Shown: positions 1-8,015 of the stretch, one piece after another | Numbering within the stretch: the stretch's first letter is position 1 | Layout of the letters: the number at the start of each line of letters is the position of its first letter | Source of the DNA: Neisseria shayeganii 871 | Lineage (GTDB): Bacteria; Pseudomonadota; Gammaproteobacteria; Burkholderiales; Neisseriaceae | Reading direction: 5' to 3' | Length of the DNA stretch: 37,846 bases | Assembly (NCBI RefSeq): GCF_000226875.1 | Contig: NZ_JH164926.1 | Span: forward strand, 2,088,356 to 2,126,201 | Translations under genes and position numbers: made by a program | Notes under the pieces: generated by a model | Told to the model about the DNA's origin: nothing | Databases searched by the model: none | The model's input: the letters and a program-made list of their open reading frames with translations, nothing else

Positions 1-1
1 C

Positions 2-136
2 AACCAACCCAACCAACCCAACCAACCCAACCAACCCACACCACACCACACCACACCACACCACACCCAACCACACCCAACCAATCCAACCAATCCAACC
101 AATCCAACCAATCCAACCAATCCAACCAATCCAGCC
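2..136 (+). repeat. In-frame tandem repeats: 9-mers and a 5-mer block
   Basis: Four copies of AACCAACCC (2-37) are followed by six copies of the pentamer CCACA (36-65). After a short mixed stretch come five exact copies and one variant of AATCCAACC (83-136). Nine-base units change only protein length. The five-base unit would shift the reading frame on slippage. Confidence 0.9.
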
Positions 137-742
137 CAACCCAAACTTTCAATAACCGGGCAATTACTGACCCTTAACAAAGAAAACGAATTGCCTGAAG
201 GTACTGCCACTCCCATCATTTCCAGCAACTTAAATGAAATTACCCTTAATGGCAAAACCATCCAGATCCTGCCAAACGGCCTTCCTGCCGAAAAAAATAT
301 CGCAATTTCACCAAGAGAAGATGGAGACACAAGCCCTGAAATCTCCAACCTAACCTACACAGTCTGGGGGGGCCTAAGGCAGGATGAGGGAGGTCAAGCC
401 AAGCTTTACCTTTTCGCTCACGGCCAAGCCACTGAACGCATGCCCATGACAGGCACCGCTCAATATAAAGGTAATCATTGGATCTACGACATTACCCTTG
501 ATGATTGGGGAGGCAATGCCGAGTTTGCAGTAAACTTTGGCGACAAAACGCTCGATGGCACCCTACAAACCAGTAAAAAGCCGATTCATTTGAAAGCCAC
601 CATCAGCGGCAATACCTTCTCCGGCGAACACAACGGCGTGCACACCAACGGCGGCTTCTACGGCCCTGATGCAGCAGAATTGAGCGGTGTGTATAGCAAA
701 CCCGACCAATTCAGCGGTGCCTTCGGCGCTGAAAAACAATAA
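2..742 (+). CDS. Slam-dependent/TbpB-like surface lipoprotein, 3' end (5'-partial)
   Basis: The reading frame is open from base 2 to the TAA at 740-742, so the gene begins outside the window; a TTG at 191 is only an internal codon. The first about 45 codons are repeats reading Asn-Gln-Pro and Thr-Asn-Pro, with a His/Thr/Pro stretch between. The remainder is a C-terminal beta-barrel of the transferrin-binding-protein B type, ending in the typical pattern NGGFYGPDAAELSGVY, then FSGAFGAEKQ. Proteins of this family are lipid-anchored at the outer surface, delivered by Slam translocators, and bind host proteins or metals; the ligand here cannot be told. The repeats probably form a flexible linker. 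A hairpin terminator follows at once. The family is confident; the exact subfamily is not. Confidence 0.82.
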   Translation, partial: NQPNQPNQPNQPTPHHTTPHHTQPHPTNPTNPTNPTNPTNPTNPAQPKLSITGQLLTLNKENELPEGTATPIISSNLNEITLNGKTIQILPNGLPAEKNIAISPREDGDTSPEISNLTYTVWGGLRQDEGGQAKLYLFAHGQATERMPMTGTAQYKGNHWIYDITLDDWGGNAEFAVNFGDKTLDGTLQTSKKPIHLKATISGNTFSGEHNGVHTNGGFYGPDAAELSGVYSKPDQFSGAFGAEKQ

Positions 743-760
743 GCTCACCCTTCCACCTTT

Positions 761-788
761 ACCCGCTGCCGCCCGCAGCGGGTATTTT
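761..788 (+). terminator. Rho-independent terminator of the surface lipoprotein gene
   Basis: The stem ACCCGCTGC (761-769) pairs with GCAGCGGGT (775-783) around a 5-nt loop and runs into ATTTTTC. It lies 19 bases after the stop codon. Confidence 0.8.
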
Positions 789-812
789 TCATTTCCCGCC
801 CTCAAACTGAGC

Positions 813-880
813 TTTCAGGTAGCCTGAACCCCTCCACAAAGCTATGATGGCGCCCTCCCGCCGATTCAGGCTACCTGAAA
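813..880. repeat. Inverted pair of Eikenella-type DUS
   Basis: TTTCAGGTAGCCTG (813-826) and CAGGCTACCTGAAA (867-880) are inverted copies with a 40-base spacer, directly before the peptidase gene. The spacer is long for a terminator. Confidence 0.8.
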
Positions 881-899
881 CCCTCCAATTTGTGATCCC

Positions 900-2927
900 A
901 TGACCCCGCACGACGACCTCTACCGCCATTTCGAACAGCTGACCCACCCCGACACCGAAGCCTTTGCCGAGGCCGAACACCGCCGCACGCAAAGCTGGTT
1001 GGAACAACAGCCCGACTACGCCGCCCTGCGCCAAGACATTCTCACCATGCTGCAGGACGAAAAACAGATTCCGTTCTGCCAGGAACACCGCGCGCGCATG
1101 TATCACTTCCACCTGAGCGCCGAGTTTCCCAAAGGCGTGTACCGCGTCTGCTCCGCCGCTTCCTACCGCGCCGGCCTGCCCGAATGGGAGGTGCTGTTTT
1201 CGGTGGCCGATTTCGACGACATTTTGGGTGCCGATGTTTATCTGGAAGGCGTGTCGCACCATGTGGAGCAGCCCGAACGCGCCCTGCTCTTTCTCAGCCC
1301 CGACGGCGGCGATGCCTGCTTCACGGTAGAGTTCGACTTGGCCGCACGGCAAATTGTGGCAAACGGCTTCCACTTTCCCGCCGGCAAAAACCACATCGCC
1401 TGGCGCGATGCCGACAGCGTGTGGGTGTGTCCCGCCTGGGACGAACGCCAGCTCACCGCTTCGGGCTACCCGCGCGAAGTGTGGCTGATGCGGCGCGGCC
1501 AAAGTTTCGAAGAAGCGCAGCCGGTGTTGCAGACGCCGGCCGAATCGGTGTTGGTGCACGCCTGGCGTTATCTGGACGGCCAAGGCGCGCCCATCGACCT
1601 CATCGAAGAAGCCAGCGGCTTTTTCAGCAAACAGTATTATCAGGTGGATGCCGAGGGCACGCCGCTGCCCTTGGGGCTACCTGAAAACTGCGAAGTGGTC
1701 GGCTATTTGGGCGGCCAGCTTTTGGTGCAGCTGCGCGACGGCTGGACGCGCGCCAACCGCCGCTATGCCGCCGGCAGCCTGCTGGCGGTGAAGCTGAACA
1801 AAGGCGTGCTGGGCGAAGCCTGCTGCCTGTTCGAGCCGCAACACGGGCAATCGGTGGAGAGCGTGGAAACCACCAAGCGCTTTGTGGTGGCCAGCCTGCT
1901 CGACAATGTTTCAGGTAGCCTGAAAGCCTGGCGCTTCCGCAACGGCGGCTGGGAAGCGGTCGAGCAGCTGCCCGCCCTGCCCTCGGGCGCACTGGAGCTG
2001 ACCGACCAGCCGTGGGGCGGCGACGTGCTGTATATCGCCGCCAGCGATTTCCTCACCCCGCTCACCCTCTACAGCCTCGATCTGCAGCGCATGGAACTGT
2101 GCGTGCTGCGCCGTCAGCAACCGCAGTTCGACCCCGCCGGCCTGGCCGTTCAGCAACACTGGGCCGCCTCCGCCGACGGCACCGCCGTGCCCTATTACCA
2201 CATCGGCAGCGGCCGGCCGGACGCCCCCACCATCGTCTATGCCTACGGCGGCTTCGGCGTGCCCGAACTGCCGCATTACCTCGGCACCATAGGCCGCCAT
2301 TGGCTGGCTCGAGGCGGCGCCTTCGTGCTGGCCAATCTGCGCGGCGGCGGCGAATTCGGCCCACAATGGCATGCCGCCGCCCAAGGTGCGGCACGCAAAC
2401 ACAAAAGCGTGGACGACCTGTTGGCCGTGGCCGCCGATCTGGCCGAACGGCAGCTGGCCCGCCCCGAACGCATCGCCCTGCAAGGCGGCAGCAACGGCGG
2501 TCTGATCACCGCCGCCGCCTACTGCCGTGCCCCCGAGCGCATCGGCGCGCTGGTGTGCGAAGTGCCGCTGACCGACATGCTGCGCTACCCCCTGCTCTCC
2601 GCCGGCGCTTCTTGGCTGGAAGAATACGGCGATCCGGCTGACAGCGCCGATGCAGGCTACCTGAAAGCCCTGTCGCCCTACCACAATATCGTCGCCGGCC
2701 GCCCCTATCCGCCCGCCCTGATCACCACCCACCTCAGCGACGACCGCGTGCACCCCGCCCATGCCCTGAAGTTCCACGCCCGTCTGCAGGAAAACGGCGC
2801 CCCTTCCCGTCTTTACGCCCCCGCCACCGGCGGCCACACCGGCAACGCCTCGCAGGAAGAAACCACCGCCGAACTGGCCGCGGTGCTGGTTTTTCTGCGC
2901 CACGCCTTGGGCAAGCCGGCAAAATAA
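900..2927 (+). CDS. Prolyl oligopeptidase family serine peptidase (S9)
   Basis: This 675-residue protein has the size and architecture of prolyl oligopeptidases: an N-terminal propeller-type region (about 1-400) and a C-terminal alpha/beta hydrolase domain. The nucleophile motif GGSNGG places the catalytic serine at residue 531. The acid is in LSDDRVHP (Asp614 or Asp615) and the histidine is in GGHTGN (His646). A family member cleaves short peptides after proline or a basic residue. There is no signal peptide, so it is likely cytoplasmic. ATG at 900 is the first start after the DUS pair, but no clear ribosome site precedes it. Two exact DUS words lie inside the gene (1910-1921 and 2654-2665) and encode SGSLK and GYLKA. 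Prolyl versus oligopeptidase B-like specificity is open. Confidence 0.88.
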   Translation: MTPHDDLYRHFEQLTHPDTEAFAEAEHRRTQSWLEQQPDYAALRQDILTMLQDEKQIPFCQEHRARMYHFHLSAEFPKGVYRVCSAASYRAGLPEWEVLFSVADFDDILGADVYLEGVSHHVEQPERALLFLSPDGGDACFTVEFDLAARQIVANGFHFPAGKNHIAWRDADSVWVCPAWDERQLTASGYPREVWLMRRGQSFEEAQPVLQTPAESVLVHAWRYLDGQGAPIDLIEEASGFFSKQYYQVDAEGTPLPLGLPENCEVVGYLGGQLLVQLRDGWTRANRRYAAGSLLAVKLNKGVLGEACCLFEPQHGQSVESVETTKRFVVASLLDNVSGSLKAWRFRNGGWEAVEQLPALPSGALELTDQPWGGDVLYIAASDFLTPLTLYSLDLQRMELCVLRRQQPQFDPAGLAVQQHWAASADGTAVPYYHIGSGRPDAPTIVYAYGGFGVPELPHYLGTIGRHWLARGGAFVLANLRGGGEFGPQWHAAAQGAARKHKSVDDLLAVAADLAERQLARPERIALQGGSNGGLITAAAYCRAPERIGALVCEVPLTDMLRYPLLSAGASWLEEYGDPADSADAGYLKALSPYHNIVAGRPYPPALITTHLSDDRVHPAHALKFHARLQENGAPSRLYAPATGGHTGNASQEETTAELAAVLVFLRHALGKPAK

Positions 2928-2966
2928 TTTCCCAATAATCTGTTTTTAAACATGATTTTCAATTAT

Positions 2967-2994
2967 TTGCAAACCAGGTACGCTGTGCTAATAT
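2967..2994 (+). promoter_or_regulatory. Candidate sigma-70 promoter upstream of acpP
   Basis: TTGCAA (2967-2972) and TAATAT (2989-2994) are separated by 16 bp. This would give an acpP leader of about 180 nt. A second -10-like TACAAT at 3105-3110 has no good -35. Apart from these I see nothing in 2928-3181. Confidence 0.5.
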
Positions 2995-3181
2995 GCGCGC
3001 CATCGGTCGGGCGGCACAGTCTCTGGCCAACGGCCTTCGCCGTCACGGCGGGCAGGCGGCACAGCCGCTGCAGGAAATGGATAGAAAACTCTAGCCAAAT
3101 CCGTTACAATGGCGCCGCTTGAAACAGCCCGATTATTTATTTTTATTTCATCCGTTTTGATTAAGGACAAGGAATCACACA

Positions 3182-3418
3182 ATGGACAACATCGAACAAC
3201 GCGTGAAGACCATCGTTGCCGAACAACTGGGTAAAAGCGAAAGCGAAGTGAAAAACGAATCTTCTTTCAGCGAAGATTTGGGTGCCGACTCTCTGGACGT
3301 GGTAGAGCTGGTAATGGCTTTGGAAGAAGCTTTCGGCGTAGATATCCCCGATGAAGAGGCCGAGAAAATCACCACCGTTCAACAAGCCATCGATTTCGTT
3401 ACCGCACACGCCGGCTAA
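3182..3418 (+). CDS. acpP: Acyl carrier protein
   Basis: This 78-residue, strongly acidic protein carries growing acyl chains in fatty acid synthesis. The phosphopantetheine site is the serine of GADSLD (Ser37), with the usual helix after it (VVELVMALEEAFG). Length and sequence are typical of bacterial AcpP. AAGGA lies upstream of the ATG (AAGGACAAGGAATCACACA spacer). fabF follows 98 bases later on the same strand, the common acpP-fabF arrangement, with an intervening hairpin that could reduce read-through. The protein is cytoplasmic and is the shared substrate carrier for FabF next door. Confidence 0.98.
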   Translation: MDNIEQRVKTIVAEQLGKSESEVKNESSFSEDLGADSLDVVELVMALEEAFGVDIPDEEAEKITTVQQAIDFVTAHAG

Positions 3419-3449
3419 TCCGAACGGGGTTTCCGAATTCAAGACAACC

Positions 3450-3498
3450 GCCTCTGCCCTCAGGTGCGCCCACCGCACGCCTTGCGGCAGAGGCTTTC
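3450..3498 (+). terminator. Hairpin between acpP and fabF (possible attenuator)
   Basis: GCCTCTGCC (3450-3458) pairs with GGCAGAGGC (3486-3494) and is followed by TTTCT. The 27-base loop holds a smaller TGCG/CGCA stem. The T-run is short, so partial termination is likelier than a full stop, giving more acpP than fabF message. Confidence 0.6.
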
Positions 3499-3516
3499 TA
3501 TTGAGAGTGAAGCAAT

Positions 3517-4764
3517 ATGAGCCAAAGAAGAGTGGTGATTACCGGCTTGGGCCAGGTTTCTCCGGTCGGCAACAATGTGGCCGATGCCTGGCAAAACCTG
3601 CTGGCCGGCGTGAGCGGCATCGGCACCATCACCCGGTTTGACGCCTCCGGCCTCAACGCCCGCATTGCCGGCGAAGTGAAAGGCTTCGACATCGGCCAAT
3701 ACATCAGCGCCAAAGAAGCCCGCCGCATGGACGTGTTTATCCACTACGGCATCGCCGCCGCCCTGCAGGCCATTGCCGACGCCGGCTTGGACGACGTAGC
3801 CGGCTTGGATAAAGACCGCGTGGGCGTGAACATCGGCTCCGGCATCGGCGGCCTGCCCTCCATCGAAGCCACCGGCAATGTGGTCAATGCCAACGGCCCG
3901 CGCAAAATCAACCCCTTCTTTATTCCCGGCTCCCTGATCAACCTGATCGCCGGCCACATCACCATCCTGAAAGGCTACCGCGGCCCCAGCTACGGCATGG
4001 TGTCCGCCTGCACCACCGGCGCGCACAGCATCGGCGATGCCGCCCGCCTGATCAAATACGGCGATGCCGACGTGATGGTGGCCGGCGGAGCCGAAGGTGC
4101 GGTCTGCCTGCTCGGCGTCGGCGGTTTCGATGCCATGAAAGCGCTCTCCACCCGCAACGACGATCCCGCCGCCGCCTCCCGCCCTTGGGACAAAAACCGC
4201 GACGGCTTCGTGATGGGCGAAGGCGCCGGCATTTTGGTATTGGAAGAATACGAGCACGCCAAAAAACGCGGCGCCAAAATCTACGCCGAGCTGGCCGGTT
4301 TCGGCATGAGCTCCGACGCCTACCACATTACCGCGCCGAATACCGACGGCCCCGCGCTGGCGGTTACCCGCGCCCTGAAAGATGCTGGCCTCAACGCAGA
4401 CGACATCGATTATGTGAACGCCCACGGCACCTCCACCCCGCTGGGCGACGCCAACGAAACCAACGCCCTGAAACTGGCATTGGGCGAACACGCCCGCAAC
4501 GTGGTGGTGAACTCCACCAAATCGATGACCGGCCACCTGCTTGGCGGCGCCGGCGGCGTGGAAGCCGTTTACTCCGTGCTGGCCGTACACGAGCAGAAAT
4601 CCCCGCCCACCATCAACCTGTTCGAGCAGGACATCGAAGGCGGCTGCGACTTGGACTACTGCGCCAACGAAGCGCGCGACCTGCCCATCCGCGCCGCCCT
4701 GTCCAACTCCTTCGGCTTCGGCGGCACCAACGGCACCCTGGTCTTCAAGCGCTTTAGCGGCTAA
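3517..4764 (+). CDS. fabF: 3-oxoacyl-ACP synthase II
   Basis: This 415-residue beta-ketoacyl-ACP synthase II elongates acyl-ACP with malonyl-ACP. The catalytic triad is visible: Cys165 in VSACTTGAH, His303 in NAHGTSTPLGD and His340 in KSMTGHLLGGAGG. Length is typical for FabF (about 410-415), and the Cys-His-His arrangement excludes KAS III. It lies directly downstream of acpP and probably shares its promoter through the intergenic hairpin. ATG at 3517 follows a purine-rich GAGAGTGAAG. The soluble cytoplasmic enzyme works as a dimer and also helps tune membrane unsaturation in related bacteria. A DUS hairpin follows. Confidence 0.97.
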   Translation: MSQRRVVITGLGQVSPVGNNVADAWQNLLAGVSGIGTITRFDASGLNARIAGEVKGFDIGQYISAKEARRMDVFIHYGIAAALQAIADAGLDDVAGLDKDRVGVNIGSGIGGLPSIEATGNVVNANGPRKINPFFIPGSLINLIAGHITILKGYRGPSYGMVSACTTGAHSIGDAARLIKYGDADVMVAGGAEGAVCLLGVGGFDAMKALSTRNDDPAAASRPWDKNRDGFVMGEGAGILVLEEYEHAKKRGAKIYAELAGFGMSSDAYHITAPNTDGPALAVTRALKDAGLNADDIDYVNAHGTSTPLGDANETNALKLALGEHARNVVVNSTKSMTGHLLGGAGGVEAVYSVLAVHEQKSPPTINLFEQDIEGGCDLDYCANEARDLPIRAALSNSFGFGGTNGTLVFKRFSG

Positions 4765-4793
4765 AGCATCTTTCACGATGCCCACGCCCCCCT

Positions 4794-4834
4794 CAGGCTA
4801 CCTGAAAGCATTGCCGCGGCTTTCAGGTAGCCTG
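4794..4834 (+). terminator. DUS inverted pair behind fabF
   Basis: CAGGCTACCTGAAAGC and GCTTTCAGGTAGCCTG form a strong stem with a 9-base loop, 29 bases after fabF. There is no T-run, so termination is probable rather than shown. Confidence 0.7.
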
Positions 4835-4892
4835 CGGTGTTTATCCCGCCTGTCCGCACAACACTGTTGAAAAATTCATGAAAATGACAAAC

Positions 4893-5034
4893 GAGACCTT
4901 TGCAAAACTTCCAGATGTGGATGCAGTTCAAGGCGTAGCAGCGCAGCGAGTACAGACATATCATCTAGATAGGCAAGCGAACGAGCAGCGCACAACGCAG
5001 AAATGCGCCGCAGATGGGGGTGTTGCAAAGGTCC
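4893..5034 (+). mobile_element. MITE copy 1 (short class)
   Basis: The left end is GAGACCTTTGCAAAA and the right end TTGCAAAGGTCC. It is flanked by CAAAC at 4888-4892 and 5035-5039, a probable 5-bp target duplication if one end base was lost. It is the most diverged full copy and the only one not flanked by AGGCT/AGCCT. It carries no transposase. With the DUS pair at 4794 it fills the 322-base gap between fabF and gpsA. Confidence 0.85.
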
Positions 5035-5086
5035 CAAACAGCGGGCAGGTCCGCCCAATCCACTTCACCAACACAAAACGAGCCGC

Positions 5087-6079
5087 ATGAATATCTGCAT
5101 CATGGGCGCCGGCGCCTGGGGCACCGCCCTCGCCATCCATTTCGCCCAACACCGCCACCGCGTGACCCTATGGAGCCGCAACCCGCAACACGCCGCCGCC
5201 ATGCAGGCCGAGCGCAGCAACACAGGCTACCTGAAAGGCTTCCCCTTTCCCGATGCCTTGGCCGTTTCCTCCTCCCCCGGGCACATCCCCCATCCCGATT
5301 TGGTCATCATCGCCACACCGGTGGCCGGCCTGCGTGAAAGCCTGCAACATATGCGCGCCTGGGGCTGGGCCGACGTGCCGCTACTGGCCGCCTGCAAAGG
5401 CTTCGAGCAAAACAGCGGATTGCTGCCGCAGCAAGTGGCCGCCGCCGAGCTGCCCGGCCACAGCCGCATCGGCCTGCTTTCCGGCCCCAGCTTCGCCCAA
5501 GAACTGGCGCGGCAACTGCCCTGCGCCGTTACCCTGGCCTCTGCCGACGGCGCATGGATCGACCACCTAGCGGCCGAACTCAATTCCCCCGTGTTGCGCC
5601 TGTATGCCAACCACGACCCCGTCGGCGTAGCCGTCGGCGGCGCCGTCAAAAACGTCATGGCCATCGCCACCGGCATCGCCGACGGCTTGGAATACGGCAT
5701 GAACGCCCGCGCCGCCCTCATCACCCGTGGCCTGGCCGAAATCAACCGCCTGGCGCTGTCCTTGGGCGCCCAAACCACCACCCTGCTGGGACTGGCCGGC
5801 GTCGGCGACCTCATCCTCACCTGTACCGGCTCCCTCTCGCGCAACCGCCAAGTCGGCCTCAAATTGGCCGAAGGCAAAAGCCTGCCCGACATCTTGGCCG
5901 AACTGGGCCATGTGGCCGAAGGCGTTTACACCATCCGCGAAGCCGCCGCCCAAGCCCGCCGCTGCAGCGTAGAGATGCCGATTACCTTTATCCTCAACGA
6001 TCTGCTGGACGGCAAAATTGCCGTGCGCGAGGTCGCCGAACAGTTGATGGGGCGCCGGGTTCGTAACGAATCGGCATAA
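5087..6079 (+). CDS. gpsA: Glycerol-3-phosphate dehydrogenase [NAD(P)+]
   Basis: This 330-residue enzyme reduces dihydroxyacetone phosphate to sn-glycerol 3-phosphate, the backbone for phospholipids. The N-terminus holds the nucleotide-binding motif GAGAWGTALA. The middle has the substrate-site segment GGAVKNVMAIATGIADGL with its catalytic lysine, and NARAALITRGLAE follows. Length is normal. The reading frame also runs upstream into MITE copy 1 to an ATG at 5003, which would add 28 unrelated residues (MRRRWGCCKG...). I chose ATG 5087 because NICIMGAGAWG is the standard GpsA start. One DUS word (5224-5235) is embedded and encodes TGYLKG. No promoter stands out between the MITE and the gene. 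Confidence 0.96.
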   Translation: MNICIMGAGAWGTALAIHFAQHRHRVTLWSRNPQHAAAMQAERSNTGYLKGFPFPDALAVSSSPGHIPHPDLVIIATPVAGLRESLQHMRAWGWADVPLLAACKGFEQNSGLLPQQVAAAELPGHSRIGLLSGPSFAQELARQLPCAVTLASADGAWIDHLAAELNSPVLRLYANHDPVGVAVGGAVKNVMAIATGIADGLEYGMNARAALITRGLAEINRLALSLGAQTTTLLGLAGVGDLILTCTGSLSRNRQVGLKLAEGKSLPDILAELGHVAEGVYTIREAAAQARRCSVEMPITFILNDLLDGKIAVREVAEQLMGRRVRNESA

Positions 6080-6083
6080 AACA

Positions 6084-6112
6084 TCGGCAGCCACAGCCAG
6101 TTTCAGTATAAT
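6084..6112 (+). promoter_or_regulatory. Candidate promoter for the zapB-like/zapA unit
   Basis: A perfect TATAAT (6107-6112) lies 17 bp after a weak -35, TCGGCA (6084-6089). It sits 51 bases upstream of the coiled-coil gene. Confidence 0.6.
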
Positions 6113-6162
6113 GCCCCCGTTTGCCGGCAGACCCGGCCGCACCGAATCACGAGATCCATGCC

Positions 6163-6498
6163 ATGCACAGCCAATTAGAACACCTGCAGGCCTCCATCGA
6201 AGCCTTGGTCCACAAATACCAAACCGCCGCCAGCGAGAAACGCCAGCTGAAGCAGGAAGTTGACCGGCTGCAACAAGAGCAGCAACAGCTCATCCAACAG
6301 CACCGTTCGGCCGTGGAAAATCTGAATCTGAGCTACACCGACCGCCTGGGGAAATTGGAAGCCGAAGCCAACCAATACATTCTCGCCCTGCAACAAGAAA
6401 ACGCCGGCTACCGCGCCATGCTCGAACAAAGCGCCGCCGACATCCGCCACTTGCTGTCCCGCCTGCCCGCCAGCGAAACACAGGAGCCCTCCGCATGA
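6163..6498 (+). CDS. ZapB-like coiled-coil protein upstream of zapA
   Basis: This 111-residue protein is nearly all predicted coiled coil: Gln/Glu/Lys/Leu-rich heptads from residue 4 to about 80, then EANQYILALQQENAGYRAMLEQ, and a short polar tail. It resembles the small coiled-coil proteins often encoded before zapA in beta-proteobacteria, which bundle with ZapA at the division ring. The role is inferred mainly from structure and position. The stop overlaps the zapA start as ATGA (6495-6498), so translation is probably coupled. ATG 6163 is preferred over an in-frame TTG at 6121, which lies only 9 bases after the TATAAT. Confidence 0.8.
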   Translation: MHSQLEHLQASIEALVHKYQTAASEKRQLKQEVDRLQQEQQQLIQQHRSAVENLNLSYTDRLGKLEAEANQYILALQQENAGYRAMLEQSAADIRHLLSRLPASETQEPSA

Positions 6499-6791
6499 GC
6501 ATCGAACAAGTCAGCGTCGACATTCTGGGCCGCCAATTCAATATCGGCACCCCCGCCAGCGAAAAAGAAACCCTGTTGCAGGCCGTGCACATGCTGAATC
6601 AGAAAATCGGCACCATCCAATCGAGCGGCCGCATTGTGGAAACCGACAAAATCGTCATCATGGCCGCTCTCAACCTGACGCACGATCTGTTGAAGATGAG
6701 CGCAAAAGACGGTTTGGCAATCGGCGAAATTGAGCGTAGAATAAGCGCCATGATAGAAAGCTGCGATAAGGTGCTCCGCACCGAAGGCTAG
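6495..6791 (+). CDS. zapA: Cell division protein ZapA
   Basis: This 98-residue protein matches the ZapA family: VSVDILGRQFNIGTPASEKETLLQAVHMLNQKI at the N-terminus, then the TDKIVIMAALNLTHDLL helix and a C-terminal coiled coil. ZapA binds FtsZ protofilaments and promotes their bundling at mid-cell. Its start overlaps the stop of the upstream coiled-coil gene by four bases. 6S RNA follows directly, as in many proteobacteria, and the two may share a transcript that is processed. The cytoplasmic protein acts as a dimer or tetramer. Confidence 0.95.
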   Translation: MSIEQVSVDILGRQFNIGTPASEKETLLQAVHMLNQKIGTIQSSGRIVETDKIVIMAALNLTHDLLKMSAKDGLAIGEIERRISAMIESCDKVLRTEG

Positions 6792-6813
6792 CATTCTTCA
6801 GATTCCGTTTTTA

Positions 6814-6986
6814 CCCTGCGGTGCTTGCGAAGGCATACAATTCCTTTGAACCAATAAGTTCGCTTTTGGCTGCCGATTGTAGGTGGGTGTGCGCGTTCCT
6901 TGAGAATGTACCCGAAACCGACTCAGAAGTGGCCGACCTTGATTCAAAGGTTCAAGCGAATTTCGCCGGAACGGCATTTGCGGGGT
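6814..6986 (+). ncRNA. ssrS: 6S RNA
   Basis: It lies just after zapA, the conserved position of ssrS. The ends CCCTGC (6814-6819) and GCGGGG (6980-6985) can pair to close the molecule. Internally TTGAACC (6846-6852) pairs with GGTTCAA (6949-6955), flanked by AATT on both sides, as in other beta- and gamma-proteobacterial 6S RNAs. The middle region would form the open bubble that mimics an unwound promoter and sequesters sigma-70 RNA polymerase in stationary phase. A strong terminator follows. The exact 5' end is uncertain: a TAGCAT at 6788-6793 could serve as a -10 for a start near 6800. Confidence 0.87.
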
Positions 6987-6994
6987 TCCTTTCC

Positions 6995-7026
6995 ACCGGT
7001 ATGCGGCCGCATACCGGTTTTTCTTT
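6995..7026 (+). terminator. Strong rho-independent terminator after 6S RNA
   Basis: A perfect 12-bp self-complementary stretch starting ACCGGTATGCGG (6995-7006) and its mirror (7007-7018) runs into TTTTTCTTT. Little else is visible between it and the rplM promoter at 7106. Confidence 0.93.
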
Positions 7027-7105
7027 ATCCGCCCGCCGGACAAACACCGAAACAACACTTTTCCGGCAACGGCAAGAGAAAAGCCGCCCGCCTGCAGAAT
7101 CAGCA

Positions 7106-7134
7106 TTGACAGCCCCCATCCGAGTCTTTAAAAT
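7106..7134 (+). promoter_or_regulatory. Promoter of rplM-rpsI
   Basis: A consensus TTGACA (7106-7111) is followed after exactly 17 bp by TAAAAT (7129-7134). Transcription would start near 7141, about 30 bases before rplM, as expected for a highly expressed ribosomal operon. Confidence 0.82.
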
Positions 7135-7169
7135 CGCCGGTTTCTGATATTAATTTGGATTATTCCGTT

Positions 7170-7598
7170 ATGAAAACCTTTTCAGCCAAACCGCACGAGG
7201 TGAAGCGCGAATGGTACGTTATCGACGCCGAAGACAAAGTCTTGGGTCGCTTGGCTGCCGAAATTGCCCGTCGCCTGCGCGGTAAACATAAGCCCGAATA
7301 CACCCCCCACGTTGACACCGGTGACTACATCATCGTCATCAACGCCGACAAACTGCGTGTGACCGGCGCCAAGAACGAAGACAAAATCTACTACCGCCAC
7401 TCAGGTTTCCCCGGCGGTATCTACCAGCGTACTTTCCGCGAAATGCAAGACCAATTCCCCGGCCGCGCATTGGAAAAAGCCGTGAAAGGCATGCTGCCCA
7501 AAGGTCCCTTGGGCTACGCCATGATCAAAAAACTGAAAGTGTATGCCGGTGCCGAACACCAGCACGCTGCACAACAACCCAAAGTTCTCGACATTTAA
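7170..7598 (+). CDS. rplM: 50S ribosomal protein L13
   Basis: This 142-residue protein has the usual L13 length and motifs: REWYVIDAEDKVLGRLA at the start, GDYIIVINADKLRVTG in the middle, and the MLPKGPLGYAMIKKLKVYAG segment. It is an early-assembling protein of the large ribosomal subunit. It forms the standard rplM-rpsI operon, with rpsI 9 bases downstream. The frame extends five codons upstream to a TTG at 7155, but MKTFSAKP from ATG 7170 is the conserved beginning. The ribosome-binding site is weak, while the promoter at 7106-7134 is near consensus. Confidence 0.98.
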   Translation: MKTFSAKPHEVKREWYVIDAEDKVLGRLAAEIARRLRGKHKPEYTPHVDTGDYIIVINADKLRVTGAKNEDKIYYRHSGFPGGIYQRTFREMQDQFPGRALEKAVKGMLPKGPLGYAMIKKLKVYAGAEHQHAAQQPKVLDI

Positions 7599-7607
7599 GG
7601 ACGCGAC

Positions 7608-8000
7608 ATGAACGGTAAATATTATTACGGCACTGGCCGTCGCAAAAGTTCTGTGGCTCGTGTATTCCTGCAAAAAGGCAGCGGCCAGATCATCGTAAAC
7701 GGCCGCCCGGTAGACGAGTTTTTCGCCCGTGAAACCAGCCGCATGGTGGTGCGCCAACCCTTGGTACTGACTGAAAACGCCGAAGCGTTCGACATCAAAG
7801 TTACCGTAACCGGCGGCGGCGAAACCGGCCAATCCGGCGCCATCCGTCACGGCATTACCCGCGCCCTGATTGACTACGATGCCGCCCTGAAACCCGCTCT
7901 GTCTCAAGCCGGCTTCGTCACCCGCGACGCCCGCGAAGTTGAGCGTAAAAAGCCCGGCCTGCGCAAAGCCCGCCGCGCCAAACAGTTCTCCAAACGTTAA
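7608..8000 (+). CDS. rpsI: 30S ribosomal protein S9
   Basis: This 130-residue protein starts MNGKYYYGTGRRKSSVARVFL and ends in the basic tail LRKARRAKQFSKR, whose last Lys-Arg pair contacts tRNA in the P site. The GSGQIIVNGRPVDEFF and GGGETGQSGAIRHGI segments are diagnostic. It is the second gene of the L13-S9 operon, with AAGGA eight bases before the ATG. A terminator lies just downstream, so the operon contains only these two genes. Confidence 0.98.
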   Translation: MNGKYYYGTGRRKSSVARVFLQKGSGQIIVNGRPVDEFFARETSRMVVRQPLVLTENAEAFDIKVTVTGGGETGQSGAIRHGITRALIDYDAALKPALSQAGFVTRDAREVERKKPGLRKARRAKQFSKR

Positions 8001-8015
8001 TTGGATGGAATCGAC

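Noticed and set aside
1..136. CRISPR-like array.
   Set aside because: The units are 5 and 9 bases with no spacers, and lie inside an open coding frame.
4893..5034. Correia-type repeat (Neisseria).
   Set aside because: The ends lack the TATAG-type Correia terminal repeat and the internal sequence is unrelated; only the general size is similar.
6821..7147. Open frame of 108 codons after zapA.
   Set aside because: It overlaps 6S RNA and its terminator and has no start signal or coding character.
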